Assembly (NCBI GenBank): GCA_937951935.1
Contig: CALGAM010000160.1
Location: forward strand, 1-6,555
Source of the DNA: an uncultured Micromonospora sp.
GTDB lineage: Bacteria > Actinomycetota > Actinomycetes > Mycobacteriales > Micromonosporaceae
Direction: 5' to 3'
DNA length: 6,555 nt
Shown here in pieces: positions 1 through 6,384 of the stretch (its first letter is position 1; each line of letters starts with the position of its first letter). Below the pieces are notes generated by a model, which worked only from the letters and a program-made list of their open reading frames with translations, ran no database searches and was not told the DNA's origin. The position numbers and the translations under genes are program-made.

Positions 1-54
1 GACGAACGAGCGGCGAGGTCGAAGCGGCGGCGGGCCAGCGTCGACCGGAAGGGC

Positions 55-79
55 CGGGCTTGACATAGATGAAAGCCCG
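55..79. promoter_or_regulatory. Inverted repeat upstream of the amylase gene (candidate operator)
   Basis: Perfect 7-bp arms, CGGGCTT at 55-61 and AAGCCCG at 73-79, flank an 11-base spacer that is AT-richer than its surroundings. The repeat lies 29 bases before the amylase start. A TTGACA hexamer (60-65) overlaps it and resembles a -35 box. However, no convincing -10 box follows at 16-18 bases, and such a promoter would begin transcription almost on top of the Shine-Dalgarno. A repressor site for amylase control or a weak terminator of an upstream gene are both possible. I cannot tell which from sequence alone. Confidence 0.35.
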
Positions 80-108
80 ACCGTCCCCCGTGCGGCAAGG
101 AGCCGTCC

Positions 109-1560
109 ATGCCCCGACGAACGACCGTCTCGCTCACCCTCGCGGCCACCCTGGCCGCCTTCGTCACCCTGCCGGTCGGCGGTCCGTCGGGGAGCGCGGC
201 AGGAGCGGCGCCGCCCGGTACCCGGGACGTCATCGTCCAGCTCTTCGAGTGGAACTGGCCCTCGGTCGCGGCCGAGTGCCGTGACTTCCTCGGCCCGAGG
301 GGCTACGGCTACGTCCAGGTGTCGCCGCCCCAGGAACACGTGCGGGGCCAGCAGTGGTGGGTGGCCTACCAGCCGGTCAGCTACCGGATCGAGTCCCGCA
401 AGGGGAACCGGGCCCAGTTCCAGGCGATGGTCGAGGCCTGCCACGAGGCCGGCGTCAAGGTCATCGTCGACGCGGTGGTCAACCACATGAGCGCCGTCGG
501 CTCCGGCACCGGTTGGGCCGGCAGCACCTACACCCCCTACACCTACCCCGGCATCTACCAGTACCAGGACTTCCACCACTGCGGCCGCAACGGCACCGAC
601 GACATCGTCGACTACCACGACCGCTACGAGGTGCAGAACTGTGAGCTGGTCGGCCTGGCCGACCTCGCCACCGAGACCGGGTACGTCCGCGACCGGCTCG
701 CCGCGTACCTCAACGACCTGCTCGGTCTCGGCGTCGACGGGTTCCGGATGGACGCCAGCAAGCACATGCCCGCCGCCGACATCGCGGCCCTCAGGGCCCG
801 GCTGTCCCGTCCGGCGTACCTGGTGCAGGAGGTCATCCACGGGGCGGGCGAGCCGATCCAACCCGAGGAGTACACCGGCAACGGCGACGTCCACGAGTTC
901 CGGTACGGCCGGGACCTCGGCCGGGTGTTCCGCCGGGAGCGGCTGGCGTACCTGCGCACCCTCGGTGAGGCGTGGGGCTACCTCGACAGCGGTCGGGCCG
1001 TGGTCTTCACCGACAACCACGACACCCAGCGGGACGGCGGCGACGTGCTGACCCACCGGGACCACGCCGTCTACGCGCTCGCCAACGCCTTCATGCTCGC
1101 CTGGCCGTACGGGTCGCCCGCGGTGATGTCCAGCTACGAGTTCGGCGACCGGGACCAGGGCCCGCCGTCGGACGCGAGCGGAAGGACGCTCGACACGACC
1201 TGCTTCAGCAACGGCTGGCGTTGCGAGCACCGCTGGCGGGTGATCGCCAACATGGTCGCCTTCCACAACACCGTCCGCGGCACCTCCGTGGTCCACTGGT
1301 ACGACAACGGCAACAACCACATCGCGTTCGGCCGGGACGGGAAGGGCTACCTCACCATCAACAACGAGGACACCGCGATCACGGGTCGGTCGTACCAGAC
1401 CAATTTGCCGGCCGGTCGGTACTGCGACGTGATCCACGGCGACATGGTCGGCGGCTGGTGCACCGGGCCGGTCGTCACCGTCGACGCGGGCGGCTGGTTC
1501 CGGGCGGACATCCCGCCGCACGACGCGGTCGCCATCCACGTCGGCGCGAGGCTCTCCTGA
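109..1560 (+). CDS. Secreted alpha-amylase, glycoside hydrolase family 13 (Streptomyces/animal-like type)
   Basis: Predicted extracellular endo-acting alpha-1,4-glucan hydrolase for starch, 483 residues. The start is ATG, with AAGGAG at 97-102 six bases upstream. An N-terminal signal peptide is visible: MPRRTT, a hydrophobic core to about residue 22, and likely cleavage after an Ala-rich stretch near residues 33-34. The (beta/alpha)8 domain shows the four GH13 regions: DAVVNH (121-126), GFRMDASKH (211-219, nucleophile D215), QEVI (240-243, acid/base E241) and FTDNHD (300-305, D305). Eight cysteines pair by family pattern as 57-111, 158-178, 365-372 and 439-451. A beta-sandwich C domain fills about 390-480. 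The protein ends there, so the CBM20 starch-binding domain found in many Streptomyces amylases is absent. Chloride-site equivalents R213 and N303 are present, but the third basic ligand position is Ala338. Sequence resemblance to Streptomyces enzymes is strong throughout. Specificity within the family is inferred. Confidence 0.95.
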   Translation: MPRRTTVSLTLAATLAAFVTLPVGGPSGSAAGAAPPGTRDVIVQLFEWNWPSVAAECRDFLGPRGYGYVQVSPPQEHVRGQQWWVAYQPVSYRIESRKGNRAQFQAMVEACHEAGVKVIVDAVVNHMSAVGSGTGWAGSTYTPYTYPGIYQYQDFHHCGRNGTDDIVDYHDRYEVQNCELVGLADLATETGYVRDRLAAYLNDLLGLGVDGFRMDASKHMPAADIAALRARLSRPAYLVQEVIHGAGEPIQPEEYTGNGDVHEFRYGRDLGRVFRRERLAYLRTLGEAWGYLDSGRAVVFTDNHDTQRDGGDVLTHRDHAVYALANAFMLAWPYGSPAVMSSYEFGDRDQGPPSDASGRTLDTTCFSNGWRCEHRWRVIANMVAFHNTVRGTSVVHWYDNGNNHIAFGRDGKGYLTINNEDTAITGRSYQTNLPAGRYCDVIHGDMVGGWCTGPVVTVDAGGWFRADIPPHDAVAIHVGARLS

Positions 1561-1571
1561 CCCCTCGTACG

Positions 1572-1595
1572 GCGGTGGCCCCGCCGGGCCACCGC
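1572..1595. terminator. Bidirectional hairpin between convergent genes
   Basis: A perfect 10-bp stem, GCGGTGGCCC (1572-1581) with GGGCCACCGC (1586-1595), encloses the 4-base loop CGCC. It starts 12 bases after the amylase stop, and its outer base lies in the ROK stop codon (TAG, 1597-1595 on the minus strand). There is no T-run on either side, as is common for actinobacterial stem-loop terminators. Its position between converging genes supports a shared terminator. Confidence 0.75.
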
Positions 1596-2818
1596 TACCG
1601 GTCCAGCGGATCGGCCAGCAGTGGGCCGAAGGCCAGTTCGGCCGCGCCGATCAGGACCGCGTCCTCGCCGAGCTGGGGCGTCCGGAGCCGCACCTGCTCC
1701 CGGGCGGCGGGCAGGGCCATCACGTTCAGCCGGCTGCGTACCCGGGCGGCGGCGGCCAGGTAGACCTCCCGGAGCGTGCCACCGAAGATGATCGCGTCCG
1801 GGTTGAAGATGTTCACCAGGTTCGCCACCCCGAACCCGAGCCAGTCGCCGACCTGACGAACCGCGGCCTGGGCGCCGGCATCCCCCCAGGACGCCGCGTC
1901 GATCACCCGCAGCGTCGCATCCCGGCCGGCGCTGCCACCCCTGCCGGCCGCGTGGAGCAGGGCGTGCTCGCTGATCTCCGTCTCCCAGCAGCCCGACGAA
2001 CCGCAGCGACAGGGCCGGCCACCAGGCTGCACCACCATGTGCCCCACCTCGCCGGCGTGCCCGCCACGGCCGGTCAACCGTTGGCCGTGGACGATGATCC
2101 CGGCCTCGATCCCGCCGTCCTGGTGCAGGTAGATCACGGTGTCGCAGCCGACCGCCGCGCCCCGGACGTGCTCGGCGACCACGCTCGCGTCCGCGGCGTT
2201 GCTGACCAGGATCGGCCGGTCGGGGGAGAGCACCTCGCCCAGTGCGACCTCCAGCGCCGCCTCCGACCCGCTGCCGCCGCCGTCGTCGACGGCGTCCCGG
2301 TCCGGCCGGTCCGGCACCGGTCCCGGCGACTGGCGGCCCGCCGCGTCAGGACGGCGCGGACGGCCCGAGACGGCGACCCCACTCCCGACGTGGATCGCGT
2401 CCTCCGCCACGGACTGGTGCATCTCCTTGCGCAGGCCGGCCAGCAGCGGCAGGCACTCCAGAGGTGGCGCACCGGGCGGCCGGGCGGCCTGCCGCCGGTC
2501 GAGGACGACCCCACCCAGCCCGACGCGGGCCGCCCGCAGCCGGTCCGACTCGATGCTGTACGCGTACGCGAAGACCCGGGCCGACTCGGGCCGGACGACC
2601 AGGGACGGCCGCCCGGCCCGACCGGTCTCCCGGGGAGCACGCTCGCTCACCAGCCGCGCGGCGGCGAGTTCGGCGGTGAGCGCACCGATCGTGCTCCGGT
2701 TCAGGCCCAGCGCGGAGGTCAGCTCCGCCCGGGAGGTGGCGCCGTGGACGTGGACGTAGCGCAGCAGGGCCCCGAGATTCTGTCGGCGAATCTCCTCCTG
2801 ACTCGGCCCTGCGCGCAT
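1595..2818 (-). CDS. ROK-family transcriptional regulator (winged-helix plus degenerate sugar-kinase domain)
   Basis: Cytoplasmic DNA-binding regulator of 407 residues, probably controlling the adjacent sugar importer. Residues about 12-75 form a winged helix-turn-helix, with a likely recognition helix at LNRSTIGALTAEL (39-51) and the wing GRAGRPSLVV (67-76, approximately). The rest is the ROK fold. It carries the zinc signature with H260 in AGEVGH and C270, C272 and C277 in CRCGSSGC, followed by WE. The ATP-binding DxGGT loop is replaced (around 86-95), so it should not be a kinase. At the usual Asn-Asp pair it reads N207-A208. Residues about 152-186 are a Pro/Asp/Gly-rich stretch unlike the usual ROK segment. 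Third-position GC stays high through this stretch, so a frameshift is unlikely. ATG is preceded by AAAGGGG that overlaps the xylH stop, so it is probably co-transcribed with xylFGH. In Streptomyces coelicolor the ROK gene rok7B7 neighbours xylFGH, which supports a related role here. Confidence 0.9.
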   Translation of the reverse strand: MRAGPSQEEIRRQNLGALLRYVHVHGATSRAELTSALGLNRSTIGALTAELAAARLVSERAPRETGRAGRPSLVVRPESARVFAYAYSIESDRLRAARVGLGGVVLDRRQAARPPGAPPLECLPLLAGLRKEMHQSVAEDAIHVGSGVAVSGRPRRPDAAGRQSPGPVPDRPDRDAVDDGGGSGSEAALEVALGEVLSPDRPILVSNAADASVVAEHVRGAAVGCDTVIYLHQDGGIEAGIIVHGQRLTGRGGHAGEVGHMVVQPGGRPCRCGSSGCWETEISEHALLHAAGRGGSAGRDATLRVIDAASWGDAGAQAAVRQVGDWLGFGVANLVNIFNPDAIIFGGTLREVYLAAAARVRSRLNVMALPAAREQVRLRTPQLGEDAVLIGAAELAFGPLLADPLDR

Positions 2819-2827
2819 CCTGCCCCT

Positions 2828-4090
2828 TTATCGGTTCCCGGTTGCTGTGGCGCGGCGTCGGGACACCGCGTCGACGCTGGCGGCGGCGAGCAGGACCAGC
2901 CCGGTGAAGACGTACTTGACCCCGGAGCTGACGTTCATCAGGGCCATGCCGTTGTCGATGACCGCGATCACCGCGCCGCCGAGTACCGCGTCGAACACCC
3001 GGCCCTTGCCACCGAAGAGGCTGGTGCCGCCGATCACCGCCGCGCCCACAGCGTAGAGCAGCACGTTGCTGCCGCCGGTGTTGGCGTCGACCGAACCACC
3101 CCGGCTGGCTGCGATGATGCCGCCGACCGCCGCCATCGAGGAGCAGATCACGAAGACGGAGATCCTGATCCGGTCGACGTTGATGCCCGCCCGGCGGGCG
3201 GCCTCCCGGTTGCCCCCGACCGCGTAGATGTGCCGGCCGTACGCGGTGCGGTTCAGGACGAAGGTCCACAGGACCAGCAGCAGGACGATGATCGGCACCA
3301 CGATCGGCACGCCCCGCAGCGAGACCAGCGGGTTGTGACTCCGCTCCAGGTTGAGGATGTGGACGGCGGTGCCGACGAGCACGGCCAGCACGCCGATCCG
3401 GAACCACACCACGGCCAGCGGCTCGGTGACGAGTCCGCGCGCCGTACGGTTGCGGTGGCGCAGCAGCTGCACGGCGGCGTATCCGGCGATCCCGACGACC
3501 GCCATGGCCCAGCCGAGCCACGGCGGCATGTTCCGGATCTCGATGGCCCGGATCACCTCGTCGTGCACGGAGACGTTGGTGCCGCCCTTGATGAGCAGCA
3601 GCACGACGCCCTGGAAGGCGAGGAACGCCGCGAGGGTGACCACGAAGGACGGAATGCCGACCTTGGCCACCAGGAAGCCGAGGACGAACCCGATCAGTGC
3701 GCCGGTGGCGATCGCGGCGAGGACGGCGACGTACCAGGGAAAGCCGCGCAGTGTGACGAGCTGGGCCAGCACCGCCGCGCAGACCCCGCTGGCGAATCCG
3801 GCGGAGAGGTCGATCTCGCCGAGCAGGAGGACGAAGACCAGGCCCATGGCGATCACCGTGACGGCGGCGCCCTGGGTGAAGAGGTTGGCGAAGTTGCCCT
3901 GGGTGAGGAAGCTGTCGTGCAGGACGGAGAAGATCGCGCAGAGCACGATCAGCCCGAGTACGGCCGGCAGTGCGCCCATGTCGCCGCCGCGCACCCGGGC
4001 GAGGTAGTCCCGGACGTGGCTGCCGACGGTCGGCACGGGTGCGGCTGGCACGTCGAGCGGTCTCGCCGCGGTCGTGGTGGGGGCGGTCAT
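2828..4090 (-). CDS. xylH: Sugar ABC transporter permease, XylH-like
   Basis: Inner-membrane permease of a CUT2-class monosaccharide importer, 420 residues. A cytoplasmic N-terminus of about 38 residues is followed by roughly ten hydrophobic segments, for example about 42-58, 75-92, 119-142, 147-167, 192-210, 230-247, 261-279, 309-328, 341-360 and 391-408. Family hallmarks are GEIDLSAG (91-98), the cytoplasmic ATPase-coupling loop GRHIYAVGGNREAARRAGI (285-303) and VIGGTSLFGGKG (352-363). Length and motifs fit XylH rather than the shorter RbsC type. The ATG overlaps the upstream ATPase stop as ATGA (4087-4090), with AGGAG seven bases before it, which implies translational coupling. The stop is TAA. 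The substrate (D-xylose or a similar sugar) is inferred from the XylF-like partner. Confidence 0.92.
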   Translation of the reverse strand: MTAPTTTAARPLDVPAAPVPTVGSHVRDYLARVRGGDMGALPAVLGLIVLCAIFSVLHDSFLTQGNFANLFTQGAAVTVIAMGLVFVLLLGEIDLSAGFASGVCAAVLAQLVTLRGFPWYVAVLAAIATGALIGFVLGFLVAKVGIPSFVVTLAAFLAFQGVVLLLIKGGTNVSVHDEVIRAIEIRNMPPWLGWAMAVVGIAGYAAVQLLRHRNRTARGLVTEPLAVVWFRIGVLAVLVGTAVHILNLERSHNPLVSLRGVPIVVPIIVLLLVLWTFVLNRTAYGRHIYAVGGNREAARRAGINVDRIRISVFVICSSMAAVGGIIAASRGGSVDANTGGSNVLLYAVGAAVIGGTSLFGGKGRVFDAVLGGAVIAVIDNGMALMNVSSGVKYVFTGLVLLAAASVDAVSRRRATATGNR

Positions 4091-4938
4091 CTGTCGACTC
4101 CTGGTTCGGTCGTCGCGGTGGGTGGGGTGTCGTGCCGGTCGGCGCCACTCGTCCCGGTGCCGTTGGCGCCGTCGCCGTTGTCGCCGCTGAGGCCGAGTCC
4201 GCCGCTACGACCGGCGGTGATCAGCTCAACCACCTGGGCGTGGGTGACCTCGCTGGTGCGCAGCTGCGCGACCATCTGACCGAGGTAGAGCATGGCGATC
4301 TGGTCGGAGACGGCGAAGACGTCGTTCATGTTGTGCGAGATGAGAACGACCGCGAGCCCGTTGTCCGCGAGCCGGCGGACCAGTTCGAGCACCTGGGCGG
4401 TCTGCGCGACGCCGAGCGCGGCGGTCGGCTCGTCGAGGATGACCACCCGGCTGTTCCAGAGCACCGCCTTGGCGATCGCCACGGTCTGGCGCTGACCGCC
4501 GGAGAGGCTGGAGACGTGCTGGCGCAGCGACTTCACCGTACGGACGGAGAGCCCGGCCAGGGTCTCGGCGGCCATCTGCTCCATGGTCGGCTCGTCGAGG
4601 ACCAGGCCGCTGCGCTTCTCCCGGCCGAGGAACATGTTCTGCACGATGTCGAGGTTGTCGCAGAGCGCGAGGTCCTGGTAGACGACCTCGATGCCCAGCG
4701 CGGCGGCGTCCCGGGGGCTGTTGATGCGTACCGGCCGACCGTCAAAGACGATCTCGCCGCTGTCGATCGAGTAGATGCCGCTGATGCATTTGACCAGGGT
4801 GGACTTGCCGGCGCCGTTGTCGCCGACGAGCGCGGTCACCTCTCCGGCGGTGACGGAGAAGTCGACGTTGCGCAGGACCTGGACGGGACCGAAGCTCTTG
4901 TCGATCCCGCGTAGTTCCAGCAGGGGTGTCGCGGACAC
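4087..4938 (-). CDS. xylG: Sugar ABC transporter ATP-binding protein, single-module XylG-like
   Basis: ATPase that powers the importer, bound to the permease on the cytoplasmic face, 283 residues. Motifs in order: Walker A GDNGAGKST (39-47), Q-loop Gln88 in VVYQD, signature LSGGQ (145-149), Walker B VVILDEP (165-171, catalytic E170) and H-loop H202 in SHN. All catalytic residues are intact. The frame is open further upstream to an ATG at 5085, but I chose GTG at 4938 because AAGGAG lies six bases before it and homology begins right there. The upstream 49 codons are Pro/Arg-rich and cover the stem-loop. Classical XylG, RbsA and AraG have two ATPase modules (about 500 residues). This protein has one, as in FrcA-type proteins, so it would work as a homodimer. 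Residues about 244-283 are a Gly/Asp/Thr-rich tail with no recognisable fold. Confidence 0.93.
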   Translation of the reverse strand: MSATPLLELRGIDKSFGPVQVLRNVDFSVTAGEVTALVGDNGAGKSTLVKCISGIYSIDSGEIVFDGRPVRINSPRDAAALGIEVVYQDLALCDNLDIVQNMFLGREKRSGLVLDEPTMEQMAAETLAGLSVRTVKSLRQHVSSLSGGQRQTVAIAKAVLWNSRVVILDEPTAALGVAQTAQVLELVRRLADNGLAVVLISHNMNDVFAVSDQIAMLYLGQMVAQLRTSEVTHAQVVELITAGRSGGLGLSGDNGDGANGTGTSGADRHDTPPTATTEPGVDR

Positions 4939-4944
4939 GGTGGT

Positions 4945-4950
4945 CTCCTT
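4945..4950 (-). promoter_or_regulatory. Ribosome binding site that fixes the xylG GTG start
   Basis: On the minus strand AAGGAG is followed by ACCACC and then GTG at 4938-4936. This perfect Shine-Dalgarno at ideal spacing decides the start against the upstream in-frame ATG at 5085. Confidence 0.85.
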
Positions 4951-5056
4951 CGCACGAGGTGTCCGATCGCGGGGTCTGGTGGCCGGGGTGCGGTCCGGGG
5001 CCGGTGGTGGTCCGGGCCGCCGGAGCCGTTCGCCGGCCGTGGGTCCCGTTCCGGGG

Positions 5057-5100
5057 CGAGCGGCGCCGCCGGTGTGACAGCACACCGATGGCGCCGCTCG
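5057..5100 (-). other. Intercistronic RNA stem-loop between xylF and xylG
   Basis: Perfect 11-bp arms, CGAGCGGCGCC at 5057-5067 and GGCGCCGCTCG at 5090-5100, enclose a 3x3 internal loop. Inside that is a further perfect 6-bp stem, GGTGTG (5071-5076) with CACACC (5081-5086), around a 4-base loop. In the operon transcript it lies 37 bases after the xylF stop and well before the xylG Shine-Dalgarno. No U-run follows. It may be a partial terminator or an mRNA-protecting structure that keeps binding-protein transcript levels above those of the membrane components, as seen in other ABC sugar operons. Confidence 0.7.
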
Positions 5101-5137
5101 TCAACAGGTCGGGAGAGCCGGCACGGGGCGGGCTCGG

Positions 5138-6223
5138 TCAGCTGATTCCGGCCTCGGCGCAGAGGGAGGCGAAGGATCCGGCGCAGAGCTCTTCCTTGGT
5201 CACGTAGCCGTCCGCGACGACGTCCCGCACGTTCTCCTTGAAGATGGCCTTCGGCTCCAGCAGCACCGCGGGGACGTCCCGACCGCTCTCCGGGTCCTTC
5301 ACCGTCTGGCTGGTCTGCTTCCGCTCACCCTTGGCCAGGGCGATGGCCAGTTCGGCCGCGGCCTCCGCCTCCTGCTTGACCGCCTTGTAGACGGTCATGC
5401 ACTGGTCGCCGGCGAGGATGTTCTGCAGACCCTGCACGGTGGCGTCCTGCCCGGTGACCGGCACCTTGCCGTTGAGCTTGTTCTTCTTCAGCACCGAGAT
5501 GGCCGCCTGGCCCAGCGTGTCGTTCGCGGCGAGGACGCCGTCGATCTTCCCGTTCTGCTGGGTCAGCATCTGCTCGAAGATGGTGCCGGCCTCGGTCCCG
5601 TTCCAGCCGGGCACCCACTGGTCCGGGCCCTTGACGTACTCGCCGGAGTCGTACTTGGCCTTCAGCACACCCTCGTAGCCGTTCTTGAACAGGGTGGCGT
5701 TGTTGTCGGTCTGGGCACCGTTGAGCGTGGCGATGACCGGCTTCTGCGCGCCCCGGTCGGTGAGGCACTTGACCAGGCCCTCGCCCTGGAGCCGGCCGAC
5801 CCGCTCGTTGTCGAAGCTGACGTAGTACTCCGCCGAGCCGCCCAGGGTCAGCCGGTCGTAGTCGATGGTGAGCACGCCCTGGCTCTTGGCCTTGTCCAGC
5901 ACCGCCTTGCCGGTGCCGGAGTCCAGGTTGACGATCATGAGCACGTTCACGCCCTCGGTCATCATCTGCTCGGCGATCGTCTGGAACTGGGCCTTGTCGT
6001 TCTGGGCGTTCTGGATCGTGTAGTCGACGCCGGCGGCCTTGAACGCCGCCTCCAGGTACTTGCGGTCGGCGGTCTCCCAGCGGTCGGAGGAGGCGCTGTC
6101 GGGCAGGATGACCCCGATCTTCGGGGTGGCGGCACCGCCGCTGTCGGCGTCGTCGCCACAGGCGGCGAGGCCGCCGGTGGTCAGCAGGCCGACAGCGGCG
6201 ATGGTGAGGATCCCTCTGCGCAT
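5138..6223 (-). CDS. xylF: Lipoprotein sugar-binding protein of ABC importer, XylF-like
   Basis: Extracytoplasmic receptor, anchored by lipid to the outer face of the membrane, that delivers sugar to XylH. It has 361 residues. The signal peptide MRRGILTIAAVGLL is followed by lipobox LAAC with the lipidated Cys22. The periplasmic-binding type I fold follows. It tracks E. coli XylF closely at positions I recall as sugar-contacting or flanking: R49-W50, YDR (122-124), SFDNE (136-140), DNN (173-175), QWVPGW (202-207), ND (234-235), GQDA (258-261) and MTVYK (276-280). Substrate is therefore probably D-xylose, though a related aldose is possible. I chose ATG 6223 because AAAGGA sits eight bases upstream and the lipoprotein signal starts there. 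The longer in-frame start at 6418 adds 65 residues with no signal character and would cross the promoter region. An extra C-terminal tail carries Cys347 and Cys355. It is the first gene of the operon. Confidence 0.93.
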   Translation of the reverse strand: MRRGILTIAAVGLLTTGGLAACGDDADSGGAATPKIGVILPDSASSDRWETADRKYLEAAFKAAGVDYTIQNAQNDKAQFQTIAEQMMTEGVNVLMIVNLDSGTGKAVLDKAKSQGVLTIDYDRLTLGGSAEYYVSFDNERVGRLQGEGLVKCLTDRGAQKPVIATLNGAQTDNNATLFKNGYEGVLKAKYDSGEYVKGPDQWVPGWNGTEAGTIFEQMLTQQNGKIDGVLAANDTLGQAAISVLKKNKLNGKVPVTGQDATVQGLQNILAGDQCMTVYKAVKQEAEAAAELAIALAKGERKQTSQTVKDPESGRDVPAVLLEPKAIFKENVRDVVADGYVTKEELCAGSFASLCAEAGIS

Positions 6224-6231
6224 TGCACGGG

Positions 6232-6237
6232 TCCTTT
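6232..6237 (-). promoter_or_regulatory. Ribosome binding site that fixes the xylF start
   Basis: AAAGGA on the minus strand stands eight bases before ATG 6223-6221. It supports this start over the upstream in-frame ATG at 6418, which would lie inside the divergent gene. Confidence 0.75.
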
Positions 6238-6331
6238 CGCGGTGGGTGTGATGCCTTGGTCGAACAGTGGTGGTCCCCGGGCGGGCCGGTACCGCTGCTG
6301 ATCCGGGGCGGCGGCCGGTCCCCGCACTTTT

Positions 6332-6346
6332 GTTGTGTCCGGCAAC
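6332..6346. promoter_or_regulatory. Small inverted repeat in the divergent control region (candidate operator)
   Basis: GTTG (6332-6335) and CAAC (6343-6346) flank seven bases. The region 6328-6350 is the AT-richest patch of the intergenic region. The repeat overlaps the proposed xylF -10 box and start point, a typical place for repression. The arms are short, so chance is not excluded. XylR-type ROK operators in Bacillus also contain GTTTG/CAAAC-like arms, but the match here is only partial. Confidence 0.3.
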
Positions 6347-6373
6347 GTATGGTGCCCGGGGGGAGCAGGGCAA
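6344..6373 (-). promoter_or_regulatory. Candidate promoter of the xylFGH-ROK operon
   Basis: On the minus strand TTGCCC (6373-6368) could be a -35 box and TACGTT (6349-6344) a -10 box, separated by 18 bases. Matches are partial (four of six for the -35; TA and final T for the -10). It would give a leader of about 115 bases before xylF. I see no recognisable riboswitch in that leader. Confidence 0.35.
6348..6353 (+). promoter_or_regulatory. Candidate -10 box of the rightward divergent gene
   Basis: TATGGT matches five of six positions of the actinobacterial TAGRRT-type -10 and lies 31 bases before the ATG at 6385. No clear -35 hexamer is found upstream at 16-18 bases. It overlaps the proposed leftward -10 by two bases, so the two promoters would be back to back. 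Confidence 0.3.
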
Positions 6374-6384
6374 GGGGGAGCTCG

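Noticed and set aside
1..66. Minus-strand gene start at 66 running off the left edge
   Set aside because: An open frame exists from an ATG at 66-64, but there is no Shine-Dalgarno and the visible 22 codons have no recognisable content.
2250..2370. Compensated frameshift in the ROK gene
   Set aside because: Codon third-position GC remains high in the annotated frame, one alternative frame hits a stop and the other gives an Arg-rich product. Divergence is more likely.
2346..4148. Long minus-strand open frame overlapping xylH and the ROK gene in another frame
   Set aside because: Arg/Pro/Gly-rich translation with no motifs. The overlapping frame carries clear permease and ROK signatures.
1952..4279. 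Very long + strand open frame antisense to the ROK, xylH and xylG genes
   Set aside because: It mirrors the G/C-rich third positions of the real minus-strand genes, has Asp/Arg/Pro/Ala-rich low-complexity composition and no domain.
4939..5085. N-terminal extension of XylG from the upstream ATG
   Set aside because: It has no Shine-Dalgarno, is low-complexity Pro/Arg, crosses the stem-loop and precedes the point where ABC homology begins.
6284..6319. Direct repeat GGCCGGT (6284-6290 and 6313-6319) in the xylF leader
   Set aside because: Seven-base G/C-only repeats are expected by chance at this composition.
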